Assembly: GCA_030248215.1 (NCBI GenBank)
Contig: JASANG010003494.1
Coordinates: forward strand, 124,001 to 188,000
Direction: 5' to 3'
DNA from: Enoplolaimus lenunculus
Lineage: Eukaryota > Nematoda > Enoplea > Enoplida > Thoracostomopsidae
DNA: 64,000 nt
Shown here: positions 1 through 10,160 of the stretch, one piece after another
How positions within the stretch are numbered: the first letter of the stretch is position 1
Layout of the letters: every line of letters begins with the position of its first letter
Notes under the pieces: generated by a model
Database searches by the model: none
Told to the model about the DNA's origin: nothing
Seen by the model: only the letters and a program-made list of their open reading frames with translations
Program-made: the position numbers and the translations under genes

Positions 1-268
1 ACAGAGTCAAGTACGTAATGGACAGTGATTAGTTTGCTAATTTTGAAACACTTTTTGACTGCATTTAAGCTAAATACCGTAATTAAGGACAATATTCAAC
101 GTTTGATTGAAATCAATATGTTTGGTGCGAGCGGATACGTTTATAGTTTACGCAACTTGAATAGTGAATTTGTGTCGGAATTTTCAAAGCGGATGCTGGA
201 TTCGTTAGTTATTACTGGTAACAATCAAATATATGTTATCGATAAAGGCAAGCGAGTGCATGGTTTGT
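1..268. other. Sequence left of the minisatellite
   Basis: A short frame is open at 25-270 on the plus strand, but it has no family resemblance and runs into the repeat. Nothing can be called; an exon of a gene lying outside the window is possible. Confidence 0.3.
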
Positions 269-2034
269 AAGGATGTGAGACATGCATGCTAGTCCAGGTG
301 CATAAGGATGTGACACATGCATGATCGTCCTGGTGCATAAGGATGTGAGACGTGCGTGCTCGTCCTGGTGCATAAGGATGTGAGACGTGCGTGCTCGTCC
401 TGGTGCATAAGGATGTGAGACGTGCGTGCTCGTCCTGGTGCATAAGGATGTGAGACGTGCGTGCTCGTCCTGGTGCATAAGGATGTGAGACATGCATGCT
501 AGTCCAGGTGCATAAGGATGTGACACATGCATGATCGTCCTGGTGCATAAGGATGTGAGACGTGCGTGCTCGTCCTGGTGCATAAGGATGTGAGACGTGC
601 GTGCTCGTCCTGGTGCATAAGGATGTGAGACGTGCGTGCTCGTCCTGGTGCATAAGGATGTGAGACGTGCGTGCTCGTCCTGGTGCATAAGGATGTGAGA
701 CATGCATGCTAGTCTTGGTGCATAAGGATGTGAGACAAACATGCTCGTCCTGGTGCATTAGGATCTGAGACATACATGCTAGTCCTGGTGCATAAGGATG
801 TGAGACGTGCGTGCTCGTCCTGGTGCATAAGGATGTGAGACGTGCGTGCTCGTCCTGGTGCATAAGGATGTGAGACGTGCGTGCTCGTCCTGGTGCATAA
901 GGATGTGAGACGTGCGTGCTCGTCCTGGTGCATAAGGATGTGAGACGTGCGTGCTCGTCCTGGTGCATAAGGATGTGAGACGTGCGTGCTCGTCCTGGTG
1001 CATAAGGATGTGAGACATGCATGCTAGTCCAGGTGCATAAGGATGTGACACATGCATGATCGTCCTGGTGCATAAGGATGTGAGACGTGCGTGCTCGTCC
1101 TGGTGCATAAGGATGTGAGACGTGCGTGCTCGTCCTGGTGCATAAGGATGTGAGACGTGCGTGCTCGTCCTGGTGCATAAGGATGTGAGACGTGCGTGCC
1201 CCTGTGCATATAGCCCGTCCTGGTGCATAAGGATGTGAGACGTGCGTGCTCGTCCTGGTGCATAAGGATGTGAGACGTGCGTGCTCGTCCTGGTGCATAA
1301 GGATGTGAGACGTGCGTGCTCGTCCTGGTGCATAAGGATGTGAGACGTGCGTGCTCGTCCTGGTGCATAAGGATGTGAGACGTGCGTGCTCGTCCTGGTG
1401 CATAAGGATGTGAGACATGCATGCTCGTCCTGGTGCATAAGGATGTGAGACAGGCATGCTAGTCCTGGTGCATAAGGATGTGAGACGTACGTGCTCGTCC
1501 TGGTGCATAAGGATGTGAGACGTGCGTGCTCGTCCTGGTGCATAAGGATGTGAGACAGGCATGCTAGTCCAGGTGCATAAGGATGTGAGACATGCATGAT
1601 CGTCCTGGTGCATAAGGATGTGAGACGTGCGTGCTCGTCCTGGTGCATAAGGATGTGACATATGCATGATCGTCCTGGTGCATAAGGATGTGAGACGTGC
1701 GTGCTCGTCCTGGTGCATAAGGATGTGAGACGTGCGTGCTCGTCCTGGTGCATAAGGATGTGAGACGTGCATACTCGTCCTGGTGCATAAGGATGTGAGA
1801 CGTGCGTGCTCGTCCTGGTGCATAAGGATGTGAGACGTGCGTGCTCGTCCTGGTGCATAAGGATGTGAGACGTGCGTGCTCGTCCTGGTGCATAAGGATG
1901 TGAGACGTGCGTGCTCGTCCTGGTGCATAAGGATGTGAGACGTGCGTGCTCGTCCTGGTGCATAAGGATGTGAGACGTGCGTGCTAGTCCAGGTACATAA
2001 GGATGTGAGACATGCATGCTAGTCCTGGTGCATA
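269..2034. repeat. 35-bp minisatellite, about 50 units
   Basis: The unit contains CATAAGGATGTGAGACGTGC and GTGCTCGTCCTGGTG and repeats every 35 bp. Variant units (CATGCATGCTAGTCCAGG, then ACACATGCATGATCG) recur together at about 281, 491 and 1016, hinting at blocks of six units copied as 210 bp. One unit near 1199-1215 has an insertion. The minus strand lacks stops in all three frames because 35 is not a multiple of three and the unit has no reverse stop. That explains the long frames of 567 and 452 residues here without needing a gene. Confidence 0.97.
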
Positions 2035-2127
2035 TGTAACATATGTAATGCACATTGTGTTGTGCGCTTGCTGGCAACATACGGTCGACATGTAGTCGAC
2101 GATAGAAGGAGTTGGAGACTCGGACTG

Positions 2128-2195
2128 AGTGGCACAAGATTGGTAGAGCGGTTGCCTATGGATCCGTAGGCCGCTAGTGTGAAACCAGTCCGCAT
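2128..2195 (+). other. Possible tRNA-like relic
   Basis: TGGCACAAGATTGGTAGAGC resembles a pol III A box with D-arm, followed by a hairpin GCCTA...TAGGC in the anticodon-arm position and GTGAAACCAGTCC where a B box would lie. The B box is poor and no full cloverleaf closes, so this could be a SINE head, a pseudogene or chance. Confidence 0.25.
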
Positions 2196-2432
2196 GCCTG
2201 CCTGCTTTTCTAGCTGCTTAGTTAAAAGGTATAATGTACCGGTTTCTACCTAGACTGACATGCTTAATAGCATAATTGATACATGTATATGTAAAAGTTG
2301 GAGTACTGCTCAGCATCAAAGGCGTGGTGGTTGTGGCACCACTCTTAACTATATTTGCCGTGTAGAACACATGATATTGCATTGTTAGCCGAGTTTGCAA
2401 TATTTGGGCTGTATGATTTAACAGCAACTTAT

Positions 2433-2634
2433 TCTACAGCACTGTAAATTCCAATGAGTTTAACATTTTAGTTCAAAATGAGTTGAATTGCTGAGTCTTA
2501 ATTAGGCGTTTCAGAGCTCAGTATTCTGAGTTGATTAAACTGAAACTCTGAGTGAGAATCAACTCAACTGTAAGTGAGTTAATTATAAACTTAATATTGA
2601 CTCAGAAAGAACTAAAACTTTACATACAGTTATT
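2433..2634. repeat. GAGTTGA-type inverted-repeat element, degraded copy
   Basis: Begins CACTGTAAATTCCAATGAGT and holds GAGTTGA/TCAACTC words in both orientations, ending near CTTTACATACAG. It is a decayed relative of the copies at 2849, 13912 and 14709. Confidence 0.6.
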
Positions 2635-2848
2635 TTTAAAAACTTTGAAATAAAATTTAAAGTGAAAATATTTTTTTATTCTCAACCAGAGATGATTAAA
2701 TCTGCCGATTGGAATTTTCAGTGAGCGAAGCAACATAAAATGGTTTTCAACCGGCTTTGGAAAAGGTTTTCTTTTCGAAATTATTAGAATGACAAGACTG
2801 ACAGGCTTTCTTTGGTACCCCCCACACAACTTTACTCCAGAGCTACTG

Positions 2849-3258
2849 CACTGTAAATTCGGCCAATGTAAAAGACAGAAGCGGAACAGTATTATAAGCA
2901 TATTCCTAAGCCTGAGCCTAAGCATAAGCCTAAACCTAAGCGTAACAATGAGCATATTTCTAAGTCTAAGCCTAAGCCTATGCCAAGCAAAAATATTACT
3001 CCAGCCGTGAATTCCAATAAGTTCATTAATCAACTCAGCCGGAGAGCTAATTATTTTTGAGTGAATAACAGAAAACTTTAACTCACGCGGAGTTGAGTAG
3101 ATTCTTACTCTGAGTTGAGGTGACTCCGGTTGTGTTTAAATTAATTAAATCGGAATGGGTTGAATCAACTCACAGAATTATGAGTTCTGATACTCCTACT
3201 TCAGACTGGGTGATTCAAATCATTCTGAGTTAAAATCAACTCACTGGAATTTACAGTG
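2849..3258. repeat. GAGTTGA-type inverted-repeat element, interrupted by a younger element
   Basis: Ends are CACTGTAAATTC and GGAATTTACAGTG, inverted copies of each other, with many GAGTTGA/TCAACTC words between. The TTAGGC element at 2861-3006 split it 12 bp from its left end, and GTAAATTC/GTGAATTC flank the insertion. Confidence 0.8.
2861..3006 (-). mobile_element. TTAGGC-array TIR element, copy 1
   Basis: Left end GGCCAATGTAAAAGACAGAAGC, with internal CCTAAG words and an internal or right-end loss. An 8-bp target duplication lies at 2853-2860 and 3007-3014, with one mismatch. Confidence 0.8.
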
Positions 3259-3771
3259 ATGGGATTCTAGCATGTCCCTATTATTTATAGTTTCGACTTT
3301 CGGGTACTCGTATGACATTACAACTATTTTTCAAGCATAACAAAACGAAGCTAATTCTTCTCATTTTGTTCATATTCAATGTATCGTTGCAACACGAAAA
3401 CGCCGTAGACATAGCCATTTTGAGTTTGGACTACGGTCTATAAAAATTTCGAAGGAACGTGTATTTTGTTTTAAACAGAGGTGTCTGGAAACCACGTTTA
3501 TAAAATTATCAAAAACGGGTGTCAACCTTGCCCCCTGTCTGTGCTTTTAGATAGTGCCAAAACTGTTATGCGATTTTGAGCAAACGCCGATTCGCAACTT
3601 GTTTATTTTGCTTTGAGCATTGCCGGCAACTTTATTTCAAACGGCCAAAACTAAAATCGTGAAGCTTTTCTAAATTACAGAATGATAATTTTATCTAGTG
3701 AACTTGCTGATTTTGTGAAACTAAACAGTTTATTTGGGGTTTACGTTTTAACTGTGGCAGCCCGGAACACG
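3259..3771. other. AT-rich spacer
   Basis: No gene, RNA or repeat boundary is recognised here. Confidence 0.5.
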
Positions 3772-4365
3772 TTTTACCCCATGTTGATCTAACGTCAACA
3801 TAAAATGTTGCTATCTAAATAGCGGGTATTACGACAAGACGTGAATGCCACATGATATTGGCTTACAAATCATTGATCGTAAGCGATTGTGACAAAGGTC
3901 CATGTGTCATATGATACCACCGGACATTTATACGAATACCACATAATATTCCATAAATTCAACTAAATATCATGTGATACTGTGTAGAACAGCCTGATTT
4001 GTGCTCAGTATTAAAATGGTAAAAAGTTATATTTATGTTGCACTAAATTATTTCGAATGCTTAATTAGCTTCTATAACTTTGTTTCTGGCGAAACATTTT
4101 CTCAAAATTATGACATTCAACAGGACAATCAAGCTAGTTTATCACAACGTTGCAAACATTTTCAAACTTATCATATGATACTGACAGACAATATTTCGAA
4201 TATAATGTGATTTTGCAGTACAAATAATAAATGTCACATCAGGATAGCGAACAAATCAATCTTTTTTAAATTTGATAACAAATCAAAGAGCACACAAAAT
4301 GTTGGTTGCTATTGAAATAGAGACAAAACGTTTTCACTGCTGCCCCAGTTATAACGTGAACCATG
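3772..4365 (+). repeat. Unclassified interspersed repeat, copy 1
   Basis: Shares colinear blocks with the reverse complement of 22530-23004: CCCATGTTGAT, CGTCAACAT/CGTCAACGT, TTACAAA, GGACATTTATACGAAT and CATTCAACAGGACAAT. It has many CATATGATA words. A 69-residue frame at 4001-4210 lies inside the repeat and is not considered a gene. Confidence 0.65.
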
Positions 4366-5321
4366 CAAACGAAGTTTTTCTTATTAAAGTGTCTTGTTCA
4401 AAATTAAGCTTTTAGACGAAAAAATCAGCCGAGTTTGATCAACTTATAAAACGATTACTTCAAATAACTTTAATTAAATTTTGACCAGACTGAGTTAAAT
4501 TTAAAAGCTAATGAAGTGTAGTTTTTTCTACTTTAAGGACCGATTTAATTTGGCGTAGGAAGGTAATATTTTAAAAGATGTTACGATGTACGTTGTTTAA
4601 CTATTTGTATGTTTTTGACAGGGTGCAACTGGCGGTCTATCTCCGGCTAAAGGCTCCGGCAGAAAACCGACCTTCGGCTTCAGCTCCGGTTGTCGGAGGT
4701 TCAGACAAATATGGTAGTGCAATTTTACATAGTTTTACAAAATTTATCTGTTTGACCCGTTTCGTTTTATTTTCTGGCACAATTTTAGGCTGGGGCAGAT
4801 AAGCAAAAAAACCCTGAGGCTTGGGCTAAAAACAAAAATTTTCCAAGGGTTATTTTTTTCAGTGTCACCCAACAAGAAATCCTTGAAACCTTTTTTCATA
4901 TAACAGCTTTTTGATTCTAAAAATACAGTTATTAATAAAGATGAATCCAGTTCAATTTAACGATAGAATTATTTACGGTCATATGGTTTATGTGCACAAA
5001 GACAGTTCTGCATTTGTGTGTATACGGTTGATCATACATACTTCGGAGCGACGAATGTCGAAAGCAGTGCTTTGGCCGACATTTGAATGAATTAGCCTAC
5101 GAAATCAAATTCGTAGCGTGATTCTCTGTCGTGGCGGGGGCAGGATATTCCGGATTTAGAGGATACTTTGTATTCCAAAATTTTACAGTTCAAAACTGCT
5201 TTTAAGCAAAGTTTTTCGTATTTGACTATAAATTTTTGAACTCGTGCAGTATCACTTTGGTATAATTTTTACCTATTTGGCTAGCGAACACATTGTGTGC
5301 TTCAGAACTATTATTTGCTAG
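4366..5321. other. Spacer with a CCGG-rich fragment
   Basis: Around 4619-4705, CAGGGTGCAACTGGCGG followed by CTCCGG words is a fragment of the CAGGG-ended hAT-like group. The rest shows nothing recognisable. Confidence 0.5.
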
Positions 5322-5660
5322 GGTGTAACCAGATATCCGTTTTCGTTTCCGTTACAGAAATAACGGAAGTTATATTGTTTTTATGTTCAAAATTAGTTAT
5401 AAATAACGTAAATATATCTCGCAAAAATTCGTTGCAGAAATTGTGAAATTCATCCAAAATCTTAAAAATTTCCAAGCATTCGCCAATTTTTGTTTCGAAT
5501 TTTTGAAAACCCGGTGAATAAAATGCACGCCTCGATTGTGTTGGCAGAAAGCTAAAACATTTTTGACACCTTTTTTGACTTCAATATTCGTTTTCCGTTT
5601 CTGTTTTGATTTATTATGATCGTAATCTGTTTCTGTTATTTTTAATATTCGTTTAATACA
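5322..5660. repeat. Degraded repeat with GTTTCCGTTA words
   Basis: GGGTGTAACCAGATATCCG followed by TTCCGTTACAG at the left, and CGTTTTCCGTTTCTG at the right, resemble the sequence at 22195-22265 in reverse orientation. Probably an old CAGGG-group copy. Confidence 0.45.
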
Positions 5661-5900
5661 CCTTGCCATTTGCCTCGAACATTTTTCCGCACGACAGAGC
5701 TCGTTGGAATCTCTCGCTGGATTATGTAGAGCCTAACGATTGGTCTGTACCGCAAACGCGTATTTGTCGAAATGGCTACCAGAATTCACTCCCTTCAATA
5801 TTTTTTTATCTTACGATTATTTTTTAACAGAACCATATTTTAATTAATTCCGGTCATGATATATACAACCCTCTGCTACGCACGTATAATTTAAAATTCC

Positions 5901-6093
5901 GGCCCATATAAAAACCAGAGGCGAATCGTTTTTTGCAGGACTGCAATAGATCAAGCTTCATCTTTAGACTAATTTTTTTACTTAGGCTTAGGCTTAGCCT
6001 TATGTGTAGACTCATTCTTACGTTTAGACTTAATAGTCTTAGGTTTAGGAATATGCTTTATACTACTGTTACGGCTCAGCTCTATTCATTGGC
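5901..6093 (+). mobile_element. TTAGGC-array TIR element, copy 2
   Basis: Left end GGCCCATATAAAAACCAGAG, internal TTAGGCTTAGGC, CTCATTCTTACG and GGAATATGCTT blocks, right end CATTGGC. Flanks TAAAATTC/TAAAATTG fit an 8-bp duplication with one mismatch. Confidence 0.8.
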
Positions 6094-6361
6094 TAAAATT
6101 GCCTTCAGTTTCCGCAATGTTTTACTGAATATTACTGACGTGTATCGTACTCTGACGCTAGATCGCCGCTGCTTATACTCAATCATAATTGATTTTAATA
6201 CTAAAACCAGAACATGAAACCGGAAGTTCGATTATCACAAAAAATAATATATTTTGCCAGTTTTGTATTCTGACTAATGTTATTATACTCCGCCCGTCCA
6301 TGTTCGTTTGTATGTTTTACAGTATAAACCATGAGGTCATATATAAACATTAAAAGCATAA

Positions 6362-6726
6362 TGGCTGGGTTTCAAAAAATCTTACTAAGTATTTACTTAA
6401 GCTATGCTTAAGTAATTAGTTTAGTCGCTGACTTAAGTGAATACTTAACTTTTCGAACAAAACAGGTAAACGTTAAATGTGAGCCATTGTCATAACAGAC
6501 GAAGTGATAGTTTTTATTTATGTTAAAGAGGAACCAAGAATTTGCAATTTCAGTTGGACCAAGGTTTGTATACCTGAACGGTTAATTTGTAATCTATCAC
6601 ATTTAGTCAGCGGGTTAAGTATTTACTTATTTTCAGTACGATTTTGAAAACGACAAAATGACTAAGTAATTACCTTGCACGTAACCAAGTGATATTAAGT
6701 AAAGTAGGGTTTCAAAAACCCAGCCA
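6362..6726. mobile_element. TIR element with TGGCTGGGTTT ends, 365 bp
   Basis: TGGCTGGGTTTCAAAAAA at the left is mirrored by TTTCAAAAACCCAGCCA at the right, with ACTTAAG/CTTAAGT words just inside both ends. No coding capacity. The target duplication is unclear. Confidence 0.75.
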
Positions 6727-7158
6727 ATATTTTTTACAGAATAAAAATTCAAAAATCACTAGCAATAGCAAGTTTTTTACTGTTCAACAAAGAAACTAAA
6801 ACGTATGATAAAACTCAAATCCAAAAGTTGAAATAAAAGTGTTTTATAGTTTAAAGATTAGAGGTTCATACAAAAAGGTCGGGTTGAACGCATGTTCATA
6901 CTGAGAAAATAAATTAGAAATTACATGATGATGATAACTATGAATACCTTATTTTAATTTTGAAGCAATTTAAACTATAAATAAACTGGCAATTTGAAAA
7001 ATAATTACATATAAGTATATACATAGGTCGATTAGGAGATCTGCATAGGACCGACCCATGCTATACGAGGGTCCTGTTTTTTCGTGGGACTGGTACACAG
7101 GTTTTTACCCCTTTCCAGAAACAATGATCCTAAATGCATAACGTTGATTCTAAGGTTT
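6727..7158. other. AT-rich spacer
   Basis: No feature recognised. Confidence 0.5.
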
Positions 7159-7243
7159 GCGCTATACCGACTTTACTAAGCCGGATGTCGGCGCGCGCCG
7201 GCGTTCGCGGCGTCCGAAGGCGCGCTGCTGCGAGTATAGCGCA
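7159..7243. repeat. GC-rich patch bounded by GCGCTATAC inverted repeats
   Basis: Perfect 9-bp ends GCGCTATAC and GTATAGCGC enclose about 65 bp of very CpG-rich DNA in an AT-rich setting. A related start (TTGCGCTATACTTGACATCC) appears at 39540. Confidence 0.4.
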
Positions 7244-7250
7244 TCCCCTA

Positions 7251-7462
7251 CACTGCAAAAAATGGTGAGTCAAATTGACTCTTTCCGAAATAGGCTCTAC
7301 GAGACTATACACAAACTGAGTCAAATTCGACTCCGTCAGAGCCATATTCAACTCCCTGTAGTTGCACGTTTGACTCTGGCGGTATCGAATTTGACTCAGT
7401 TTGTGTAGTCCCGTAGAGCCTATTTCAGAGAGAGTCAATTTGACTCACCATTTTTTGCAGTG
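7251..7462. mobile_element. Near-palindromic TIR element with CACTGC ends, copy 1
   Basis: CACTGCAAAAAATGGTGAGT and its inverse ACTCACCATTTTTTGCAGTG bound 212 bp; the arms pair almost throughout, with CAAATTCGACTC words near the centre. Open frames on both strands (7130-7438) follow from the palindrome. Confidence 0.85.
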
Positions 7463-8098
7463 TTCGCTTGATGTTTATTTTTTTAATTTTCTCAAATTTT
7501 TTAGTTTAGCGAAATCTGGCAGACGTATACTTTTGTGTTGACATCCAATGTAGCCCTAATGATAAGTGTTGGCAATGTCCATTTGAGAAAGGAACCGTGA
7601 TTGACTTAAAATCAACAATCCCTGGACGCGTGTGGTGATAGGCGTAGTTTTATCTGTTTGCTCCTCTGACCATTGGTTGATCGTGTAGATAAAATGGAAA
7701 AACATGCTTTAAAAATGACCACAATTTATATTTCCTTACAGTATCAAATGTACTATTACGACAGGCTTATAGCCAGTTCAACTTGCTAGTTAGGAGCTAT
7801 AAAATTTCATGAGGAACATGTGAGGATTTAGAAAGACTATGAAGAATCGCGAATTCATAGTTACTCTACAATTGTTAGTTTCCGCAGCTAAATTTTCGTG
7901 AAGGGCTCTATATGGTACTGCTTAGCTAAGAATTAAATTAAACAACTTTTATACTGTGTATTTTACATTTATTTTAATGTTTTGTTCCAACTGTTTTTTC
8001 CGTTACAGGTGGGGGCTATGAGATGTTTATTCGGTCGTGTAAAATGGGGCTCACCGAACAAACTAGAATACATACCTACAACACAAGACAAAAAATGA
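7463..8098. other. AT-rich spacer
   Basis: No feature recognised. Confidence 0.5.
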
Positions 8099-8275
8099 GC
8101 CCATGTTACTTTAAGGGGCGTCCAGGTTTCTGGTGGGTCTATAAAAGAGTAGGTTTAGATTATAGATTACATTTTTTGCTTAGGCTTAGGCTTAGGAACT
8201 CATTTTTGAAACGCGTAGGCTTAGGCTTAGGAATACGCTTAATCTACTGTTACGCCCCTTAAAGTAACAATGGCC
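8099..8275 (+). mobile_element. TTAGGC-array TIR element, second subfamily
   Basis: Ends GCCCATGTTACTTTAAGGGG and CCCCTTAAAGTAACAATGGC share only the outer 9 bp with the first subfamily. Internal GGCTTAGGCTTAGGAA blocks are the same. Flanks AAAAATGA/AAAAATGT suggest an 8-bp duplication. Confidence 0.82.
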
Positions 8276-8450
8276 AAAAATGTCACCGTGTTGCTTATAT
8301 TTTTGCGTGTTTAGATTGATTACCAAACGTTTAGGCATGTTTGGTCTGCCATTGTTCAAGCTAATGTTCTCATCTCTGTGGTCCACCACACATCTGAGAT
8401 GAATATCTAAGTCGAACCCACAGCTCATTTGTGAAGTGATAACATTTTCA

Positions 8451-8594
8451 GGCCCATGTAAAGATCAGGGCAGGAACGTTTTAAGCTTATGCTTTAGACT
8501 AATTTTTTGCTTGACTTAGACTTAGGCTTAGGCTTAAGCTTAGGCTTAGGGATATGCTTACAATACTGTTCCACCCCTATTCTTTACATTGGCC
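8451..8594 (+). mobile_element. TTAGGC-array TIR element, copy 4
   Basis: Ends GGCCCATGTAAAGATCAGGG and CTATTCTTTACATTGGCC. Target duplication CATTTTCA/CATTTTCG at 8443-8450 and 8595-8602. It contains several TTAGGC words. Confidence 0.85.
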
Positions 8595-8602
8595 CATTTT
8601 CG

Positions 8603-9867
8603 GATAGGATAGGCTATTATGTGACAACCCAAGATTTGGTGCATAGTTGTGATTTTATTTTGCGAGGGTACAACGTTATTTTTCAAAACGACAATAGCGA
8701 GTAAAAATTGTACGAACTGTAGCATTCAGCTGGTTATTGTGAAACCTAGTAAAATGTCTTATTCTTGTGTCTAGAGCCTTCGTAGGATGTATCCCCGGAT
8801 GGACCAATGTGCATTTAGTAAACATTCCTTGTCCAGGATATGTACATAAAAATATTTAGTTTGTTCGTTCTAGTTTTAGCACGTTTTTAGAAGTGTTTAG
8901 GGAATTTGGCGTTTTAGTTCAACATTTACATGTATATGTGTTTGTCGAAAGAATCGGTTGAATTTTTTGACATGTTTCATGGTTTAGCGTTCAGTTGGGA
9001 CTTTGAACCATAAAAATTGTGCCAATGTGACGGGGTCGCTATAAATTACTCATGTGCGGAACAGGTTCCGAACATAGTAGTATAGGTAGTTCGCTTAATA
9101 CGCTTAAGGTTAATATTGGCTTAGGCTTAGGTTTAGGCTTGGGTGTTATTAACACGCGGTTGTACACGCAAAAATGTATTTCTGAATGTATTCAGAAATG
9201 TATTTTCTGTGGCAAATTTGAAAAGCTTTTCTGATATTTAAGACAATTTTTCTAACAATAATTGGAAAACATTTATTTTCAGACTTTATTTCAAAATTTT
9301 TTTTAAAAACTTCTCTGTTATAACAGAAATACTTTTCAAGTGCACCTTGCTAATTATATTTCTTAAATGTAAGAAATTTTTTCTTAAATACCAGAAATAT
9401 TATTATGAGTGTAACAGACACGCCTTATACTTGATGTCTCAACGTAAAAGTGTTGCTTTCAGCGTAAGCGTTCGTTTAGGCTTAGTGTCAGGGGCCTTGT
9501 GCTCGGAACTGACCTGGAAGTCTTTTCAGTTACCCTCTTCCGCCAGTGTTTTCGGTTTTTTCAAAGAGTTCATAAAGGCCATAAACTGTCCAGTTAGAAA
9601 ATTGTTGCATGTTTGATCTATTGTCATGACCTCGAACAATTATTCTATCTCAAAAGATGAAATTTTGTCGCAGGCTAAATCGCAGTTCCATAAGCCCAAA
9701 TATGCTAAAATGTTTTTAAAATCAGACACGAACAACGTTGTCAAGTGAACATTATTGCTATTAATTGCGTTCAGAAACATAAATTGCTTTGTTGCATTTT
9801 AGCAATTTGCATGCTGCGTAACGTTTTTATAGTTGTTCATTTCATGTCGTTTTGCTTCAAAAAGTGC
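8603..9867. other. Spacer with a short TTAGGC-like array
   Basis: At 9113-9145, GGCTTAGGCTTAGGTTTAGG lies without recognisable element ends, and TTTAGGCTTAGTGTCAGG occurs near 9476. These look like remnants of the TTAGGC elements. No gene is recognised. Confidence 0.5.
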
Positions 9868-10062
9868 GGCCCATGTAAAGATATTGGGCGGAACGTTTTT
9901 CTGTGCGACTAGAATAGAATAAGCTGAAGCTTTAGACTAATTTTTTGCTTGGCTTAGGCTTAGGCGTAGGCTTTAGAAAGAAACTCATTCTTACGCTTAG
10001 GCTTAGGCTTGTCTTTAGAATAAGCTTATAATACCCTTACGCCCCTGTTCTTTACATTGGCC
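9868..10062 (+). mobile_element. TTAGGC-array TIR element, copy 5 (best-preserved ends)
   Basis: Ends GGCCCATGTAAAGATATTGG and CCTGTTCTTTACATTGGCC, with a perfect 8-bp target duplication AAAAGTGC at 9860-9867 and 10063-10070. TTAGGC arrays flank a central CTCATTCTTACG block. No coding capacity. Confidence 0.9.
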
Positions 10063-10160
10063 AAAAGTGCTAACTCGTTTAACAAACTTTAAGTTTCTTC
10101 CAAATATATATATAGATATGTATAATATGTATGTATGTATATATTTATATATATGAACCT

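Noticed and set aside
225-2137. Long minus-strand frames of 567 and 452 residues
   Set aside because: They are produced by a 35-bp minisatellite with no reverse stop; all three frames give the same repeat, so coding is not supported.
2128-2195. Functional tRNA gene
   Set aside because: The B box is poor and no acceptor stem closes; kept only as a low-confidence tRNA-like relic.
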